From: Paraspadella gotoi
Taxonomy: Eukaryota; Chaetognatha
Assembly (NCBI GenBank): GCA_051294375.1
Contig: CM119266.1
Span: forward strand, 10,515,571-10,579,570
DNA: 64,000 nucleotides
Direction: 5' to 3'
Of the stretch, positions 35,312 to 49,175 are shown piece after piece. Every line of letters starts with the position of its first letter. Position 1 is the first letter of the stretch. Below the pieces are notes generated by a model. It searched no databases, had not been told where the DNA came from, and was given only the letters and a program-made list of their open reading frames with translations. A program made the translations under genes and the position numbers.

Positions 35312-36667
35312 TTTGTCTTAGAAATTGCGATAATCCCGATTGTGAAGCTTGGGAGCTTGGTAAGGCAATTATTTCTGAGAAAGGTGGGATTTGGTTTTCC
35401 TTTTAAACTGTTATAATTGTTTATAACCCGAAGAACTAATTCCAGCTTTCTCTTTGTCCTCCAGAAATGCGTCTGTCCTCCGTTTAATCAAAAAATTGCG
35501 ATTGGTTGCGTACTTTTACAATTACTGTGTATTGTCTGTTATTGAATAATAAATTTGATTTGCCTCAAAAACTTTTCTTTAACCCTTCTTTCTTGAACAA
35601 GATCAAAAGTTATTCCTCGTAAACCTTCGTCAGACTATCTCCTGTGAAACAGGACCTAAAAACGAAATCGACGCTTTGGGAGCCGTTGTCATTTATTTTT
35701 TTTTGCTCGGTTGTCATAAATGCGTAATAACTAAAAAAATTTCACTGTCACCTTGAGTCCAAAAAACTTATTTTTCTAAATTTCGTTCGCTGCCTTGACT
35801 AAATTTTTTAAAAAAGTGCGCAATTTAGGGCCAATATAACCGTATATTTTCAGAGAAGTAGTTATTAAGAAATGAAGGGGGGAGGCGAGAAGAAATAAAA
35901 TTATCACCGTATCACCATTTAACAAACTGAACAGAACACCAAGAAATTTTGTTTCGGGAAAGGTATAGAATTAAAACTGTTAATCTCGAGTGATAATTAA
36001 CTTAAAACAAAAATAATACTTTTTTGGTCCATGCAGAGTTGAGAGGGTAATTTTATGAGAAGGTGCGAGTGGAGGAGGAAGAAGAGTGATGCATCCAACA
36101 GAAACACTTTTTTTCTCGTACGGAAATATGAGAGTAATAAACGTATCATACAAATAGCACTTTATATAAAATATTTTAGTTTTCTGAAAATCCATTATCA
36201 CCAAAAGTACATCTAAATTTAGTACCGAAAGGCCGACTGCAAATGTCGACACAGGGAAGGAAGGGTTGAAGAATTCTACGGCTATGTCTAAGACCGACCG
36301 GGGCGGTCAAGATGGACGTAACTCGTCACATTAATCAAACACGTAGTGGTATCACAATTGAAACAATCTTTAACCCCCGTACACAGTTAAGAGAGAACGA
36401 GAAACTTATGACAGATAAAGCTAGGTAATTGTCTGAAAAGTAAAAGGAAGGAGGAGAGAGTCTGAGAAAAGAAAAAAAGCAAGCTAAAATTGAGACAAGG
36501 TTGGGGGGATCCAAGTGAATTTTTAAAAATCGTTAATCGTGCGAAAAAATAATTGTCTTATTTGGTTTTGCAAATCTAGTTTTTGTTCTGCGTCGAAGCT
36601 CTTTGGGAATTTTGGCCTTTTCCGCGTCAGTTTTTCTGTAGCTGTCAACAATCAGCGAGCAGTGGCT
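35312..36667. other. Intergenic region between convergent genes
   Basis: AT-rich 3' flanks of the aquaporin (+) and the zinc-finger gene (-). I see no supported gene. Confidence 0.55.
35548..35553 (+). promoter_or_regulatory. Candidate poly(A) signal of the aquaporin gene
   Basis: AATAAA about 240 bp after the stop codon. Confidence 0.4.
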
Positions 36668-39600
36668 TCAGAGACTGTTGATCGGCGTGGAAGTGGTAAA
36701 GTTCTTTCCCTCGATCTCTTCGTCGGAATCGGCGCCGCCGGCTTCGACGAACGAGATCTTGGCGGTGGCGCGCGTGGCCCTCGTAGAGCGGGCAGAGTCG
36801 TCGTCGTGACCTTTGCCGTCGGACGTGGTGGGAGAAACGGCTTCGTCCTTTTCGATCCCCGAATCTCGATTCTCCCGCGTTTCGTCTTCTTCGTCGCGCG
36901 GACTGGAGAAGGCGTCCATGAGATGGTCGTCGTCCTCGTCCTCCGATCGGCGCGCCTCCTTGACGGCGCCCTTCGCGACGCCGTCGGCAGAGTGGTTGGC
37001 GGCGCCGTCGAAAGACTCGACGCCGTGATCGTCGTCTTCGTCGTCGTCGTCGGAGGCGACGGAGATCGGGGAGAGAGCGATGGGCTCGTCGACGGTTTGC
37101 TGGTGATCGTCGACGACGACGGTGAGGGTCTCGGAGTCGGACTCGAAGGAGTGGCCGCCGGAAGAGGCGGAGGAAGGGGACGACCCGCTGCTCTCTGGAA
37201 TTAGGGGGTGGTGGGGGTTCATTAGTGTTTAATAACAAGCTTAATTAAGAATTTAAAGAATTACAAGTTTAATTGGAAGCCGAGCATTTTTAAAACGAAA
37301 TAAAATAAATAAAATTGTTTTCTAAATTATATATAATAAAATATAAAGCAACAAGAAGTATTAATCCCAAATTAACCTTTCCTTAATTTCTCATTACTAA
37401 AAATTTTATTTCCACGCCGCATTCGCAAGCCCCACGTACCTTCAGGCCCGCCCGGAGTCTCGATGTTGTGAACCCTTCTCAAGTGCCTCTTTAGATTCCG
37501 CGAAAGAGTAAAGGATTCTGGGCAGAGATGACAGAAGGTGTCGGCAGTCTTATTGTGGACTAGAAGCATATGCCGTCTCAGGAACTTGGGATGAGCGAAA
37601 GGTTCGCCGCACATACCGCATTCGTAAGCCGTCTGGAGGGATGATTCAAATACATTAAATACTAAATCAAAACAATTAAATGCATTTATTGACATTTTAT
37701 ATATAGTATATATTTATTATATACTCTGTCGACAAAATCCCCTAAAACTCACCGATCCGGCGTGATAAACTTTCACGTGATCTTTGACGTGAGATTTCTT
37801 CCCGAAACCTTTGCCACAAACTGGGCAAAGGTAAGATTTCAAACCCGGATGTTGTGACTTGAGGTGCTCCTTTCGAGCCTCTCTGCGGTCGAACTTGGCG
37901 TGGCAAAGGGGACACTTGTAAGATCTGGGAGCTTCGCCTGTGAAAAACCATTTTTAGTTTGCTATATGTTTAATTTATTTTCATATAAGTTTACTAATCT
38001 TAAATTCTCATATCACAATCATGGTTGACAGCCTCACCTAAAAGAGTTTTGGCTGTCTGAGCGTTAATCTCCTTGAGTTCGGCGATCTCTGCTTCAGAAT
38101 GCGACGTGGCAAAGTGACGGGCAAGTTCGCCGTACGAGTCGAACAAAGACGATGGGCAAAGCTGACAGGTTATCGGGTGTCCGGCCACTCTCCCGTCAAA
38201 CGTGTCGAGGTTCGAGCTTTGATTCTGTAAGTAAAAAAATTTACTAACAAAAGTCGTTCCTTATATTGCTAATATTTATTTTGTCGATTAGTTGTCTTTG
38301 TTCTAATTGTTTATTTTGCCTTTTATTTTTCATTGTTCATCGCCTGACCTCTTCCTTGACAATAGATCCGCCTCCTTGCGACTCTTTCCCGCCCTCTTCC
38401 GTCCAACCGGAGGATTTGGCGTCGTTTCCGGACGAGGCCGGAGATTGCGGCGTCGACGCGAATAAGCCGCGTCGATCGGCGGCGTTTCCGGCGCCGAAAG
38501 GCGGGAAACCGAAGCCGCGTAAATCTTGAAAATTCTGAAAGGCGGCGGCCATCTCGTGTTCGATCGCGTGATTTTGCAGCTGAAGGGTTTGGGTTCAAAA
38601 CATTATCATTATTTTGCAAAACAATCGCAATATGTGCGAATAATAATGAACGAACAAACGACTCACCTCCGCCGAGAAGAAAAAGGTCTGCGGGCAAGAC
38701 TGGCAGGCGAACTGCCGGGCAGCCATGCCGTGTTCGACCGCGTGACGCTGGATGGCGTCGGACGTGGTGAAGAGGGCGTTGCAGACGGTGCAGACGAACT
38801 CGGAAGGCGGCAGCACCGTCGCCTTGCCCTCCGAGGAGGAGGAGGATGGACGCTGCTCGTACGTGTGAATGATTAGGTGAGTCTGCAGTTTGGCCGGAGA
38901 ATCGAAGACCTGGAAAAGGCGGCCCTCCTGTTTTTTGTTTTTGTTTTGTTTTTGCAGAGAGGTACAGGAAGAAGACGAAGCGTGGTTATATGTTAATGCG
39001 CGAGACAGCGGGGATTGTAGATGCGCACACACAAAGGAGCGGGTTGAAGGGTTGCAAATATGAAAAGGAAAAGGAGAAAGGAGAAAACGAAAAGATGGTT
39101 AAATATTTTGTAAAAATCAAAACTTCACTTAAGCTAAGCATGCAGTTGGTTTTTTGTTTAAGCTCTACTTAATACGTGTACTGTATATATATATACAGCA
39201 TCACTGAACTACGTGCGCGCGTTAACGAAATATAAATAAAAGATTAAAAGACATAAATTGTGACTAACCTGTCCGCAAAGGCGACACTCGTGCAAGACTC
39301 CCTCTTGCAGCACGTGCTTCGCAACGTGTACTTTGATCTCGTATTCAGTGGCGAAGGTCTCTTGACATTTAATACACTGAAAGGTTCTGTTGTGAACTGT
39401 ACGGGCGTGAAAGCTCAGTGCGTCTTCTGTTTCCATCTTTTGTGAGCAGATGGGGCAGCTGGAAGGGGGGGTGTGACGGTGTTATTGAAAAAGTTCCGTC
39501 AAATCAAAATAAAAGAAAAAAGAAACAAAATAAAAGAAAAAAGAAACAAAATAAAAGAACCTAAAAAAAAACGAAGGATGTACATAAATATTATTGCAAG

Positions 39601-42600
39601 TAAATGACTTGCATAGAATTTACTTTAAATTGAAGAAATTCACAAAACAATTAAAATTAACTGTTCGTCGCCACTCCAACATTAAACATTAAGATTAACA
39701 AACACACCAGATTCTCTCACCTGATCTTCCTGTTCTCGTCGTTCTTCTGATCGTTCCTCTGATCGTTCCTCTTGGCGGGAACCCCGCCGTTCGCAAAGGG
39801 AGGATCCTCGCTCCTCGATCTCTTTCTCGTCTTGACGCACATGTTGAGTGGTTGTTCGCCAGGGGACGCGTCGTCGCCCTGGTAGCACGTGCCGCACACG
39901 TAAACCGTCGTGCCGCCGGCCATGTTTTCCGCCACCACGTCGGACAGAGAGGTGTAGGTCTTGGTGCAAACCGTGCACATGAAGTTCGGTTCTGAAAAAT
40001 TTGGGAAATTTAAGTTACAAAAACTTGTCTAAACGATATAAGTTAATATAATTAATAAACCTTGCCAACCCACCTGATCCATTTTGAAAGTGATGTCGCG
40101 AATGCAGCTGCAACTCGATCATTGAGGTCAACGTCTGACGACAAACGATGCACTGCATGACGACGGCGTTGTTGGCGTCCCCCGCAGCTGCTGCGGCGCT
40201 GGCGCGCGAGGCCAGCTGCGACGCGGCGACGCCGCAGTGCTTCTGTACGTGAGAGAAGAACTGCTCCTCGTCCTTGAGCGCGACTTTGCATACGACGCAA
40301 ACGTTGCCCTTCAAGACTTTGCAATGCTGCAACTTGTGCTCGGCGAGAACAGTCGAGTTGGGGAAGACCTCGTCGCAAATGTTGCATTTGAGGTTCGTCG
40401 GCATGATGTGGGTTTTCATGTGCTTCTCCAGTTCGGATTTTGTCTGGAGATGAAAGAGATAAGAAAAGAATGAAGGAATGAATGAATGAACGAATGTAAG
40501 AGTGAATGCATAATTGAATATAATATAGTAAGAATGAAGGAAATAATGTAAGAATTAATGAATAAATAACAAAAGAAAATTAATTTCATCTCTACATAAC
40601 ACAACCTAACCTTAAAAACTTGATTGCAATAAACGCAGTACAGAGAGACGATCCCGGAACCGCCCGACTTTCCCGCCGCGCCGCCGCCTTTCTGCGACAA
40701 ATGAACGACGGGCGCCGATGACGCCGGCGGCATCAACGACAACGGGCTCATGGCGTTGGGCGTGGAAAACGCGGAGACGGGCGAGGAGCTCAGACCCGAG
40801 CGGGTGGCGCCGCCGTTGGCCAGCGTCTTCTTGCCCGACGTGATGGGCGTGGCGTCGACGACCTTGAGCTTGTGATCCCGAGCCCGATGATCGTGCAGCT
40901 CGTTCTCCGTTATGTAGATTGCGTCGCAAATTTCGCACTTGTACTTGTCGTCCTTGGTTCGCGTCAATCCGCTGGAGACGCGAGGCGGCGGGAGGAGAGA
41001 CGTCACGGTCTCTGAGGTAGATGGGGTTGTCGATTGATGAAGCGCTTCGGGGGTGCTGCTCGAAGTGCGGGAGGCGTTTGACGACGCGTTCGATTGCTCG
41101 GCGGCGGCTGACGCGGCGGCGTCGCCGTTCGTCGAGGACGTCTCGGCCTTGGATTGATTGTTGTTGTTGTTATTGTTGTAAGGCTTGACGTCGGACCTCG
41201 AGGGATTGTTGGATTCATTGGTGTGCTTGGTCGCCAGATGTTGATCCAATTGATACTCGACGTAGAACGTCTCTTCGCACAAGTGACATTTGAAATGCTT
41301 TTGGTGAGTCGTGAGGTGATACTGAAAGTCCACCTCGGCCGTGAAGCCCTCTTGGCAGAAGAGACAGCGATAGGGTTTGGCGTTTCTCAAGTGATTCACT
41401 TTAACGTGCAACTGCCACTCCATCTCCGAGCGAAAGATGGCCGAAGGCGGCGGGCACACCGTGCACTTGTAGAGCTTGCACTCGTTGGAGTGCTTGACGG
41501 CGAAGTGGACTTGGATGGTGACTTTGGAATCGAACATCTCTTTGCAGAGGGAACATCTATACAAATGGTGGGCGTGGATGTCCATCAGGTGCTTCTGCAG
41601 CTCGTCCGGCTTGGAGAACAGCTTGAAGCAGCTCTGGCACCCGTATTCGGTGGTCGTCGCCAGGAAGTGCGTGCACATGTGGGTGTCCAACGCGTCTTCA
41701 GTGGAAAAACTCAGATCACACTTTGAGCAGGGAAAGGGAAGAGAGTTGGCGGGCGGTTCCGGGGTCTTTGACAGTTCGCCCTCGACCGAGTTAGACTGAA
41801 TCTGCGCCGCGGGTTGATTGTGGTGATTGGAGCGGGGCGAGAGTTCCGGGGTTCGACTCCTCGACACGCTTCTGGAGGACGACGAGAGCTTTGAAGGCGA
41901 CGAGTCCTTCCGCTCGCAGCTCCGATTCTGATGTCGTGTGGATCTTTGGCTCTGCTGTTGCTGCTGTTGTAGCTGTTGCATCTCCTTTGCCTGCTCTTGC
42001 AAGTGAGTTCTCATGTGCGCCTGGAAGTTGGTAAAATTGAGGAAGGTGGCGTTGCACTGATTGCAAGTGAGGGAAGAAGGGTCGGCGGCTGAAGAGGATC
42101 TCGGCGACGCCATCGGCGAACGTCGCTGAGAACTCGGCTCCGACTTTGGGATTTTACCGCCGGAAAGATCGAGCGACTCGAACTTCGAGGATCCGCGATC
42201 CGCGTGAACGAACTTTATGTGGTCGGCCAGCTGAAGCGGGGAGAGGAAGGTCATGCTGCACTGCGGACAGGAGTATCCGCCGGAGAGCGGGAAGAAGTGA
42301 GAGAAGGAAGAGTTGGGGAAAGTCGGCGTCTTTTCTTCACGAGAGACGGGGGTGTTGAGCGGATTGGGGAAGGAGTGCACGGCTTCCTTGTGCTTGAGAA
42401 GGAATTCCTCCGTGGAGAAGACCATGGTGCAAAGATCGCATCCTATGGTGGTCGAGGCCGATGGGGTGCCGACGGAAGCGACACTCTGGGATCCGGGCGA
42501 CGCCGGAGACTGCAGCTGGCGTCGCATGATCGAGGCGGCGGTCAACGCGCGATAGGCGGACTCGTGGTAAGTTTGCATGTGATCGTTGAGGCTGAAGATG

Positions 42601-44160
42601 TTGCCGAAGATTTGGTAACAGAAGGTGCAGGGAATGATCTGTACGGGGGGCTGATCAGAGTGACTGGTCTTGAGGTGGTGCTCGATGTGTTTGAGACTGA
42701 TGTTGGGGACAAAAGAAAAATGGGTATTTTTGTGATTAATCCATTTTTAAATTGTTTATAAAGATCGAAAAACAATGATCGTTGGTTATATTTAATGCCT
42801 ACCTATGGAATCCTATCTTGTTGCAGACGGGACAGTTGAGGCCGTTGAGGCCCTTGCTGGCCAGAGCGGCAATCGAGTTCCCGAAAGGCGGGAGCGGCGA
42901 TGGTAGCGCCCCTAACGGCGTCCTCGCATCGCCCTCCGACCCGAGACTCGACGTCCGCTCCGCCGCCGCAGCCAGCTGCATGGGCGAAGGAACGACCGAC
43001 GGGTGCGGCGGCGGAGGCGGAGGCGGCGGAGCGCCCGCCTTCAGCAACTCCTGCGGATCGTGCAGTAGCTGCACGTGACGCAGCATCTCCTCGGCGGCGG
43101 CGAAGGGCGTCACGCAGACGGGGCAGCGGAACGGCTTGAGGACGCCGGGGTGGGGCGAGAGGGGCTCTGTAAAAGAAGGGGGGCGGGAAGAGAGGGAGGG
43201 GATAGAACGTTAGAGAGCGAGTTAGAAAGAGTTAGAGAGAGAAATGAGACCCAGCTTCATTTCCGTCGATGCGAGGATTGAAAGGGTTCCCCGGAGCCTC
43301 GTTCCTTCGCGAATCTAATTGCCCGCCAAGTTACGCGTCGCCGATGACGACGACGACCATCGACCGCCAAAGACGAAAATTTTTTTTTCTTCCGGATCTC
43401 ACTCGCCATGCCCCCCTCCCTCCCCTCCTCCACGAATTCTACCGCCTTTTTTTTCTTTTAGTGTTGGGGGAGAGTGTTGAAAGAGGCTAAGGAGAGTAAA
43501 GGGGGGAGCAGTGGAAATTAGGTTTCCTTTTCATATTTTTTTTTTTTTTTTGGAGGGCGGGTCTAATCGCCAAAGTCGTCATCGACGCCGAATCGTCGTC
43601 CCTCCGTTTTAATGCCCAATTTCGAAAATCACAAACCCGTTTTTTATCCATAATTTCCTTCCCCCCCCCCTCCGCGTCTCCCCTAAGAACGTCGTCGTCA
43701 TAGTCGTCGTCGTCGTCTTTCTTTTTTCTATTTTCATCATCCCCATCTTCCTCCCATTCCTCAAAACTCTCATCAAAAAAAATCCAATTGGAACTTTTTT
43801 TTTTTCTTGAATTGAGAATCGTAAGAAATTTTTTCCCTTTTTTTTGTGTCAAAGAGACACTGACTCTCTCTCTCTCCCTCTCTTTCGCTAATGACTCTGG
43901 ACGACCCATTCCGCGCGCCGTGGTTCTTTTGAAAAAACCGCCGTCTTAATAGTTCTCACCGCGCGCTTTCTTTCTTTTTCTACTTCTTTTTTTTTTCTTT
44001 CTCTCCTTAGCTCCGCACATCCCAAAGACACCTTTGCATAAATTAGCGCGAGGAATAAAAAAAAAAGAAAAAATGGTCGAAACGGCGCGACGATGTCTTT
44101 TGTTTTACGAGGATTTTAACGGCGAAACAGAGTCAATAATTGAAGTCGTTTTTCGCAGAG

Positions 44161-44196
<36 letters not shown>

Positions 44197-46105
44197 GGAA
44201 TGGAACGAGTTGTAAGATTTGAAGGAAAGGTTTTGGAAAGTTAAGAAAGTTAAAAGCGAAGGTTTCCTCGTAGGAAAATAAGGCCGTCTGTCTCACGGTC
44301 TCGGAATTTCGTAAAACACCGTGGGTCCGTGGGAGCTCGAAGATTATTTCTGTAAATAGGAATTCTTAAATTGAATTTAGTTGCTTGAATTTAACTAGCG
44401 GGATTTGTATACTAAGGCGCTGCAACTAATAATGATTGCGACGGCGTCTAAAGGCGGCTTCGGCCGCGCCGCTCAAAGTCGGCGGCGACGACCGCATCGC
44501 CGCAAAACTCGCCTTTTTCCATGAATTCGAAATCCAGCTTTTCAAAACTTTCGTCCCCAAAACAAGTCGTCGTCATCTTCCCTCGGGCAACGAAAAAAAA
44601 AATCTAAAAAAAAAGGAAAGAAATGAAATAAAATCGCAGAGAGAAAAGAGAGAGAGGCTCGAGGAAAAAAAAATTGCGCTTTTTCTGAAATTTCGCTTTT
44701 GCGTCGAGAGAGCGAGAAAGTTCGTGATAATAGTCGTAAAAATAAAAGCAAACGACGATAGAAAATGTTTCTATAGATACCCGCCTTTCTCCTTTTCGCC
44801 CCCGAGGCGAGGCAATAAAAAAATTCGGGTTATCAAAAAAATAAAAACCCCCTCTTCGTAAATCCCCGAAAATTTATTGAAAATTTTTTTCGAAATGATC
44901 AAAAGGGGAGAGAGGTGCTCGAGAAAGCGGGACGTTATGAGAGAACGAAAGGTTCCCATGATGTCTTTCATAACGATTGTCGCAAACAATTTCCCCATAT
45001 CTCTCTCTCTCTCTCTCTCTCTCCTTATTTTTTCGTTGCTTGTCCCCCTTTTCTCCTTTGTTTTCCATCCGTTTCCACGTTTTGAGCCCACTGGCGAAAT
45101 GTTTTTAAACCGAATTCTGATTAATTTCCTTTCCTCCCTTTTTCTTTCTCAATTTGCTCTGTTTTTATTTTAAACATTAATTCTCTTTTCACTTCTGTTT
45201 TCTTTTTTTATTTTCACTGTCCTTACCTTAGTATCTTTTCACTAATTTCTTTTTCTATCTCCGTCTGATTCACACGGCCTCCCTTCTCTCGCCCCTCCCT
45301 CTCTCTCTCTTTCTTCCTCTCTTTTTCCCTCTCTCCAATATGACTTTGGTTTTTTTTTTTTTCCAATCACGTGACTCGGCGCATCGTCACGTGACGTCAC
45401 CCATTGAGCGCCGCGAAGTTTTGAAAGGCGCGCGCTAAAAAGGAGGAGGGGAGGAGACCGGCGACTTTTGTTTCTGTGGCGAGCGGCGCGGGGACCATTA
45501 GCGCCGGCGCGCGCGGAAAAAAAACGCCGTCAACCGACGACGACAACGACAACGATCACCTATTCATCGACGCGGAGAGAAAACGCAATCTGAGAACGGA
45601 CGATTGCGTCGGGGTGGGGAGTGGGGTGGGGTGGGCGGGGTGCAGGGGGTTGAGTGGGCGTGGAGATATGGAATCATCTCGATATCGATACAAATTTCTG
45701 TGACGGGAAAGATCCGTATTTGACAAACTGGGATCGATTACGATTACGATTACGATCGATCTGAGATCGACCACGTCCGATTCAGATTCCGGCGCCGGTC
45801 AATCTAAGAAAAGTCAGACCAAGATAACGCCGAAGGAAATAAGGCGCCGCCCGAGTAAGAACGGCGCCATCGGCGCAAGACGCCGCCGCTCGAAACCCGG
45901 CTCGTGGAACGGGGAGGGCAAGAGATTCGCAAAGAAGGAGAAGAAGGCAACGAGAGAAAGAGGCCATTCCGACGCCGCGTTACATCCTTGTCCTTTTGTC
46001 TTTCCGTCATTAACTTTCTTTCCCCTAATCGTGGTTTTGATTCCCCAGCGCCATCTATATACGGCGAGCGCCGTCTTCCGACAAAACTCTCTCTCTCTCT
46101 CGCTG

Positions 46106-46138
<33 letters not shown>

Positions 46139-47991
46139 GCGTTGATGATGAATGTTGTTTTGTCTTTGAAACTAATTTGACTTTTTCTTAAGTGTTAATG
46201 ATTTGTCGGCGAGCGAGAGCGAATATTCCAAAAAGCCGTTAAGCGGCGTTGATGGTTTTCGCGCCTCTAAAAAGGAAAAAAAATGAGGAGGGCGTTTTGG
46301 CGAGGGGTGTGGGGGAGGGGCGGGGAGGAGGGCAGGGGGAGAGGCGCGGCGTCGTGGCGTCAGCGTTGCGTTTTGGTCATAACTGTTTCGCTAACGCCGC
46401 CCCTCTTTCCCCCCTTGTTTTCATCGCACCTTTTACTAATCGCCTTTTCTTTCCCCTCGTGTTTATTTACTTTTTCTGCCGCGGCTCCCTTGCCGCGGCT
46501 CCTGCCGCCGCCTCCGCCGCCGCAGCCGCTTCCCCCTGCAACCTTTCCTAGGTTCTCTAATCGTAAAATCATCAAAATAACTAAAACCATCCCTTTTTCT
46601 AAAACTTGGCTAAGAATCAACTCCACGTTCATTGTTTCTGATCGAGCCCCCTCTTTCTTGCCGCAACCCTAAACCCACCATGCCGTAACCCAGGCCGCAC
46701 CTGGTCTCGTCAGATCCTCCGCCTGGCCGCTGGAGCTTCGGCTTTTGCGGCCTTCGATCGACGGGGCTTCGGTTCCGTGATGTCTGGAGAGAAAAGAAAG
46801 GGAAGGCTCGATCATTAAGAGGCGGAAGGGCCTGGATCAAAGGAGCTGAAGGAGTAAGAGGAAGAAGATAAGAAGGAAAAGAAAGTAAATAAGAAAGTAA
46901 CTAGTAATAATATCTAGCGACTACATAAATCTCTTTAGCTCATCCAAGCTCCGCATGGAAATTTTAATTTTAACTCGTTGATTTCACTATTATTATGGAG
47001 AATACAATATTATCTCTTGATGAGTGAATGAATGACTGAATGAACGAATGAAAAAAAAGTAATCAACTTTCCCCCGACTCACCCTCAACTCACCTTCCAT
47101 TGGTGATTCCGTTCTGCAGAGTCTTCTCCTGCTGTTCCAAGAGCGCCGCCGCTTTGACGATCTCGTCGCCGGGTCCGCCGGGGGCGCCGCTCCTGGCGCC
47201 GGCGTGGTGCAGCGCCACCGCCAACGCCTCCTTGTGCGTCAGGATGTGCGCCTGAAGCTCCGATGCAGACGGAAACCGTTGGAGGCACTGCAAGCACTTC
47301 AACTGGCGGGGGGGATAGACAAAAGAACAATTACTTTTCAAAAGATAGTGATCATTCAGAACTAAATAATATCTTACATCTTGGCTAAGTTTTTTAAAAT
47401 ATTTTTAACGTTGTCTTTTGATTTATTTTTCTTTTTTATTTCTTATCCAGAAAAAAAATATTAAGTTTAATGGATTATTTACACGAGCGACGCTTTTTTT
47501 TTAAGAGCAAAACGAGGAAATAAACTCGTCTCATTATCATATAAATTACGGGAGTAACGAGTTTTTTTCTCTCTCTCTCTCTCTCTCTCTCTCACTCGCT
47601 CTCTATCTGGCCATCTCCGTCTCTTTCTCGCTTCCTCTGTTTTTTCTCTCTCTGGGTGTGGGTTTCCTTATTGTGTCAGTCGATCGTTGAGTCGTAAAAA
47701 CTCGCGCTTTTTCTCACCCACCACTCTACATCCGGGGGTCGAGGCAACAAAATTTATTACATCCGGGTTGGATCAGGCCACATTGACTACATCCGGAGTT
47801 GAAGAAGACACCCATTTACATCCAGAGTCGTGGCAGCCACACTAATTGCATACGAGGTTGAAAGATTTCCTAGGAAGGCATAATTTTTGTTATGCAACCG
47901 TTAATAAAACACACAGTTTCTAGTCTGGGCAGTGGTCATAACGACGCCACCAAAAAGATAGAGATGAGATGAGAACAGCGATAAAGACAAC

Positions 47992-48054
<63 letters not shown>

Positions 48055-48676
48055 CTATTAGGCACCCATCATTACGCCTCAATTTCACCACCATTTCAGC
48101 GCCCATTAGTCTCGCCTCCGCCGAGAATCACAAATGGGTGAGGGGGGAAGAAAAAAGGGAGAGAAGAGAAGGGGAGGAGGGAAAGCAGGGTGGTCGCGGT
48201 TGGACGCGTCACCACCGCCCGTCTTTTATTCTGCATAAAAAAGGGAGATTCTTTTAGCGGCTTTTTAAGCGGAGAAGGGACCCGAGGGAGACGGAAGGGG
48301 GAGGGAAGGGGGGCGGAGGGCGGGAACCGGACTCGAGAGGGTCGATCTTGCGTGGGTGGGGTGGCTCTTTTTTTTTCTCGTCCTTATGGTCGTCGTCGTC
48401 GTCGATGCCAAGGCAGGCCGCCATTAACCTAAAACGGGATCGTTCATCACATCATCGCTTCCGCTCCGACGAAGCCATCCATCACAAAAAGGACTGGAAA
48501 CATGTTTTCCGTATTTTAGCCAGTTGCTTCCCTCGGCGATGCTCCTGCTCCTCCTCCTCTTCCTCCTCCTTCTCTTCCTCTCACACCCTTGCCTTTCACG
48601 AGGTTGCGGATTGACTCCCCAAACAAAAGGTGACCCTCTTTGTTTACCCTTTCACGAGTTAAAACCTTTTTTCCAG

Positions 48677-48732
<56 letters not shown>

Positions 48733-49175
48733 ACGGGAATGATCGATGGCATTGAGGAATCGAGTGGGTGTTTCATCAAAGCCGAATTAAAACAATCCAC
48801 TTTTTTTTTAAACCAATCTAATTCTTTTAAAGTTCTCTGTTTTTTCCCAAAAATAATATTTTTTTTTTCAATTATTAATCGTTAAGATGTTTCAAAATCT
48901 TAGAAAAATAATTTATTATATATATATTTTACAGCGATAATTTATAATCATTTAACCTCCTAATTTTTATTTAATCTGAATTGAATTAGAGCAAATTAAA
49001 TTTACTAAATCCAATTTAAAGCCTCACCTGATCCTTCCCAACCCCGTCTCCCTTCTTGTGACTCTGCATGTGGTAAGTCAGGGCGGCGGCGGTTGTGTAG
49101 CCTCGGTTGCAGATGCTGCATTGGTAAGGTTTCCCGTTGTCGTGAGTTTTCAGGTGAATCTTAAGATGGTCGCTC
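36668..49175 (-). CDS. Oaz: Oaz/ZNF423/ZNF521-family multi-C2H2 zinc-finger protein, 14 exons in window (5' end missing), at least 1,761 residues
   Basis: Exons (minus strand, 5' to 3'): 49175-49028, 47302-47094, 46783-46701, 43166-42803, 42696-40611, 40443-40074, 39991-39721, 39458-39269, 38909-38667, 38579-38349, 38224-38038, 37937-37753, 37632-37440, 37194-36668. All junctions are GT-AG and in phase. I count about 29 C2H2 fingers. Diagnostic stretches known from ZNF423/ZNF521: [105 protein letters not shown]. These proteins bind DNA with EBF/Collier and SMAD partners in neural and other development. Linkers contain Gln, Ser, Asn and Pro runs, making it longer than the about 1,300-residue vertebrate forms. 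The acidic C-terminal exon has no finger. Exon 39991-39721 has two Cys pairs (CTVC, CGTC) without the usual His pair. The first exon seen starts inside a finger, so earlier exons lie further right. Confidence 0.9.
43167..46700. other. Large intron of the Oaz-family gene
   Basis: About 3.5 kb with homopolymers, an AG run (44158-44194) and a CT run (45001-45023). 45400-46550 is GC-rich, with CpG-type composition and CTC/CCG runs. No exon that fits the phases was found in it. Confidence 0.5.
47303..49027. other. Intron of the Oaz-family gene
   Basis: Holds CT runs (47571-47594, 48679-48728) and an AG run (48001-48051). 47720-47860 repeats the word ACATCC(G/A)G(A/G)GT several times at 40-50 bp spacing. 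No supported exon. Confidence 0.5.
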
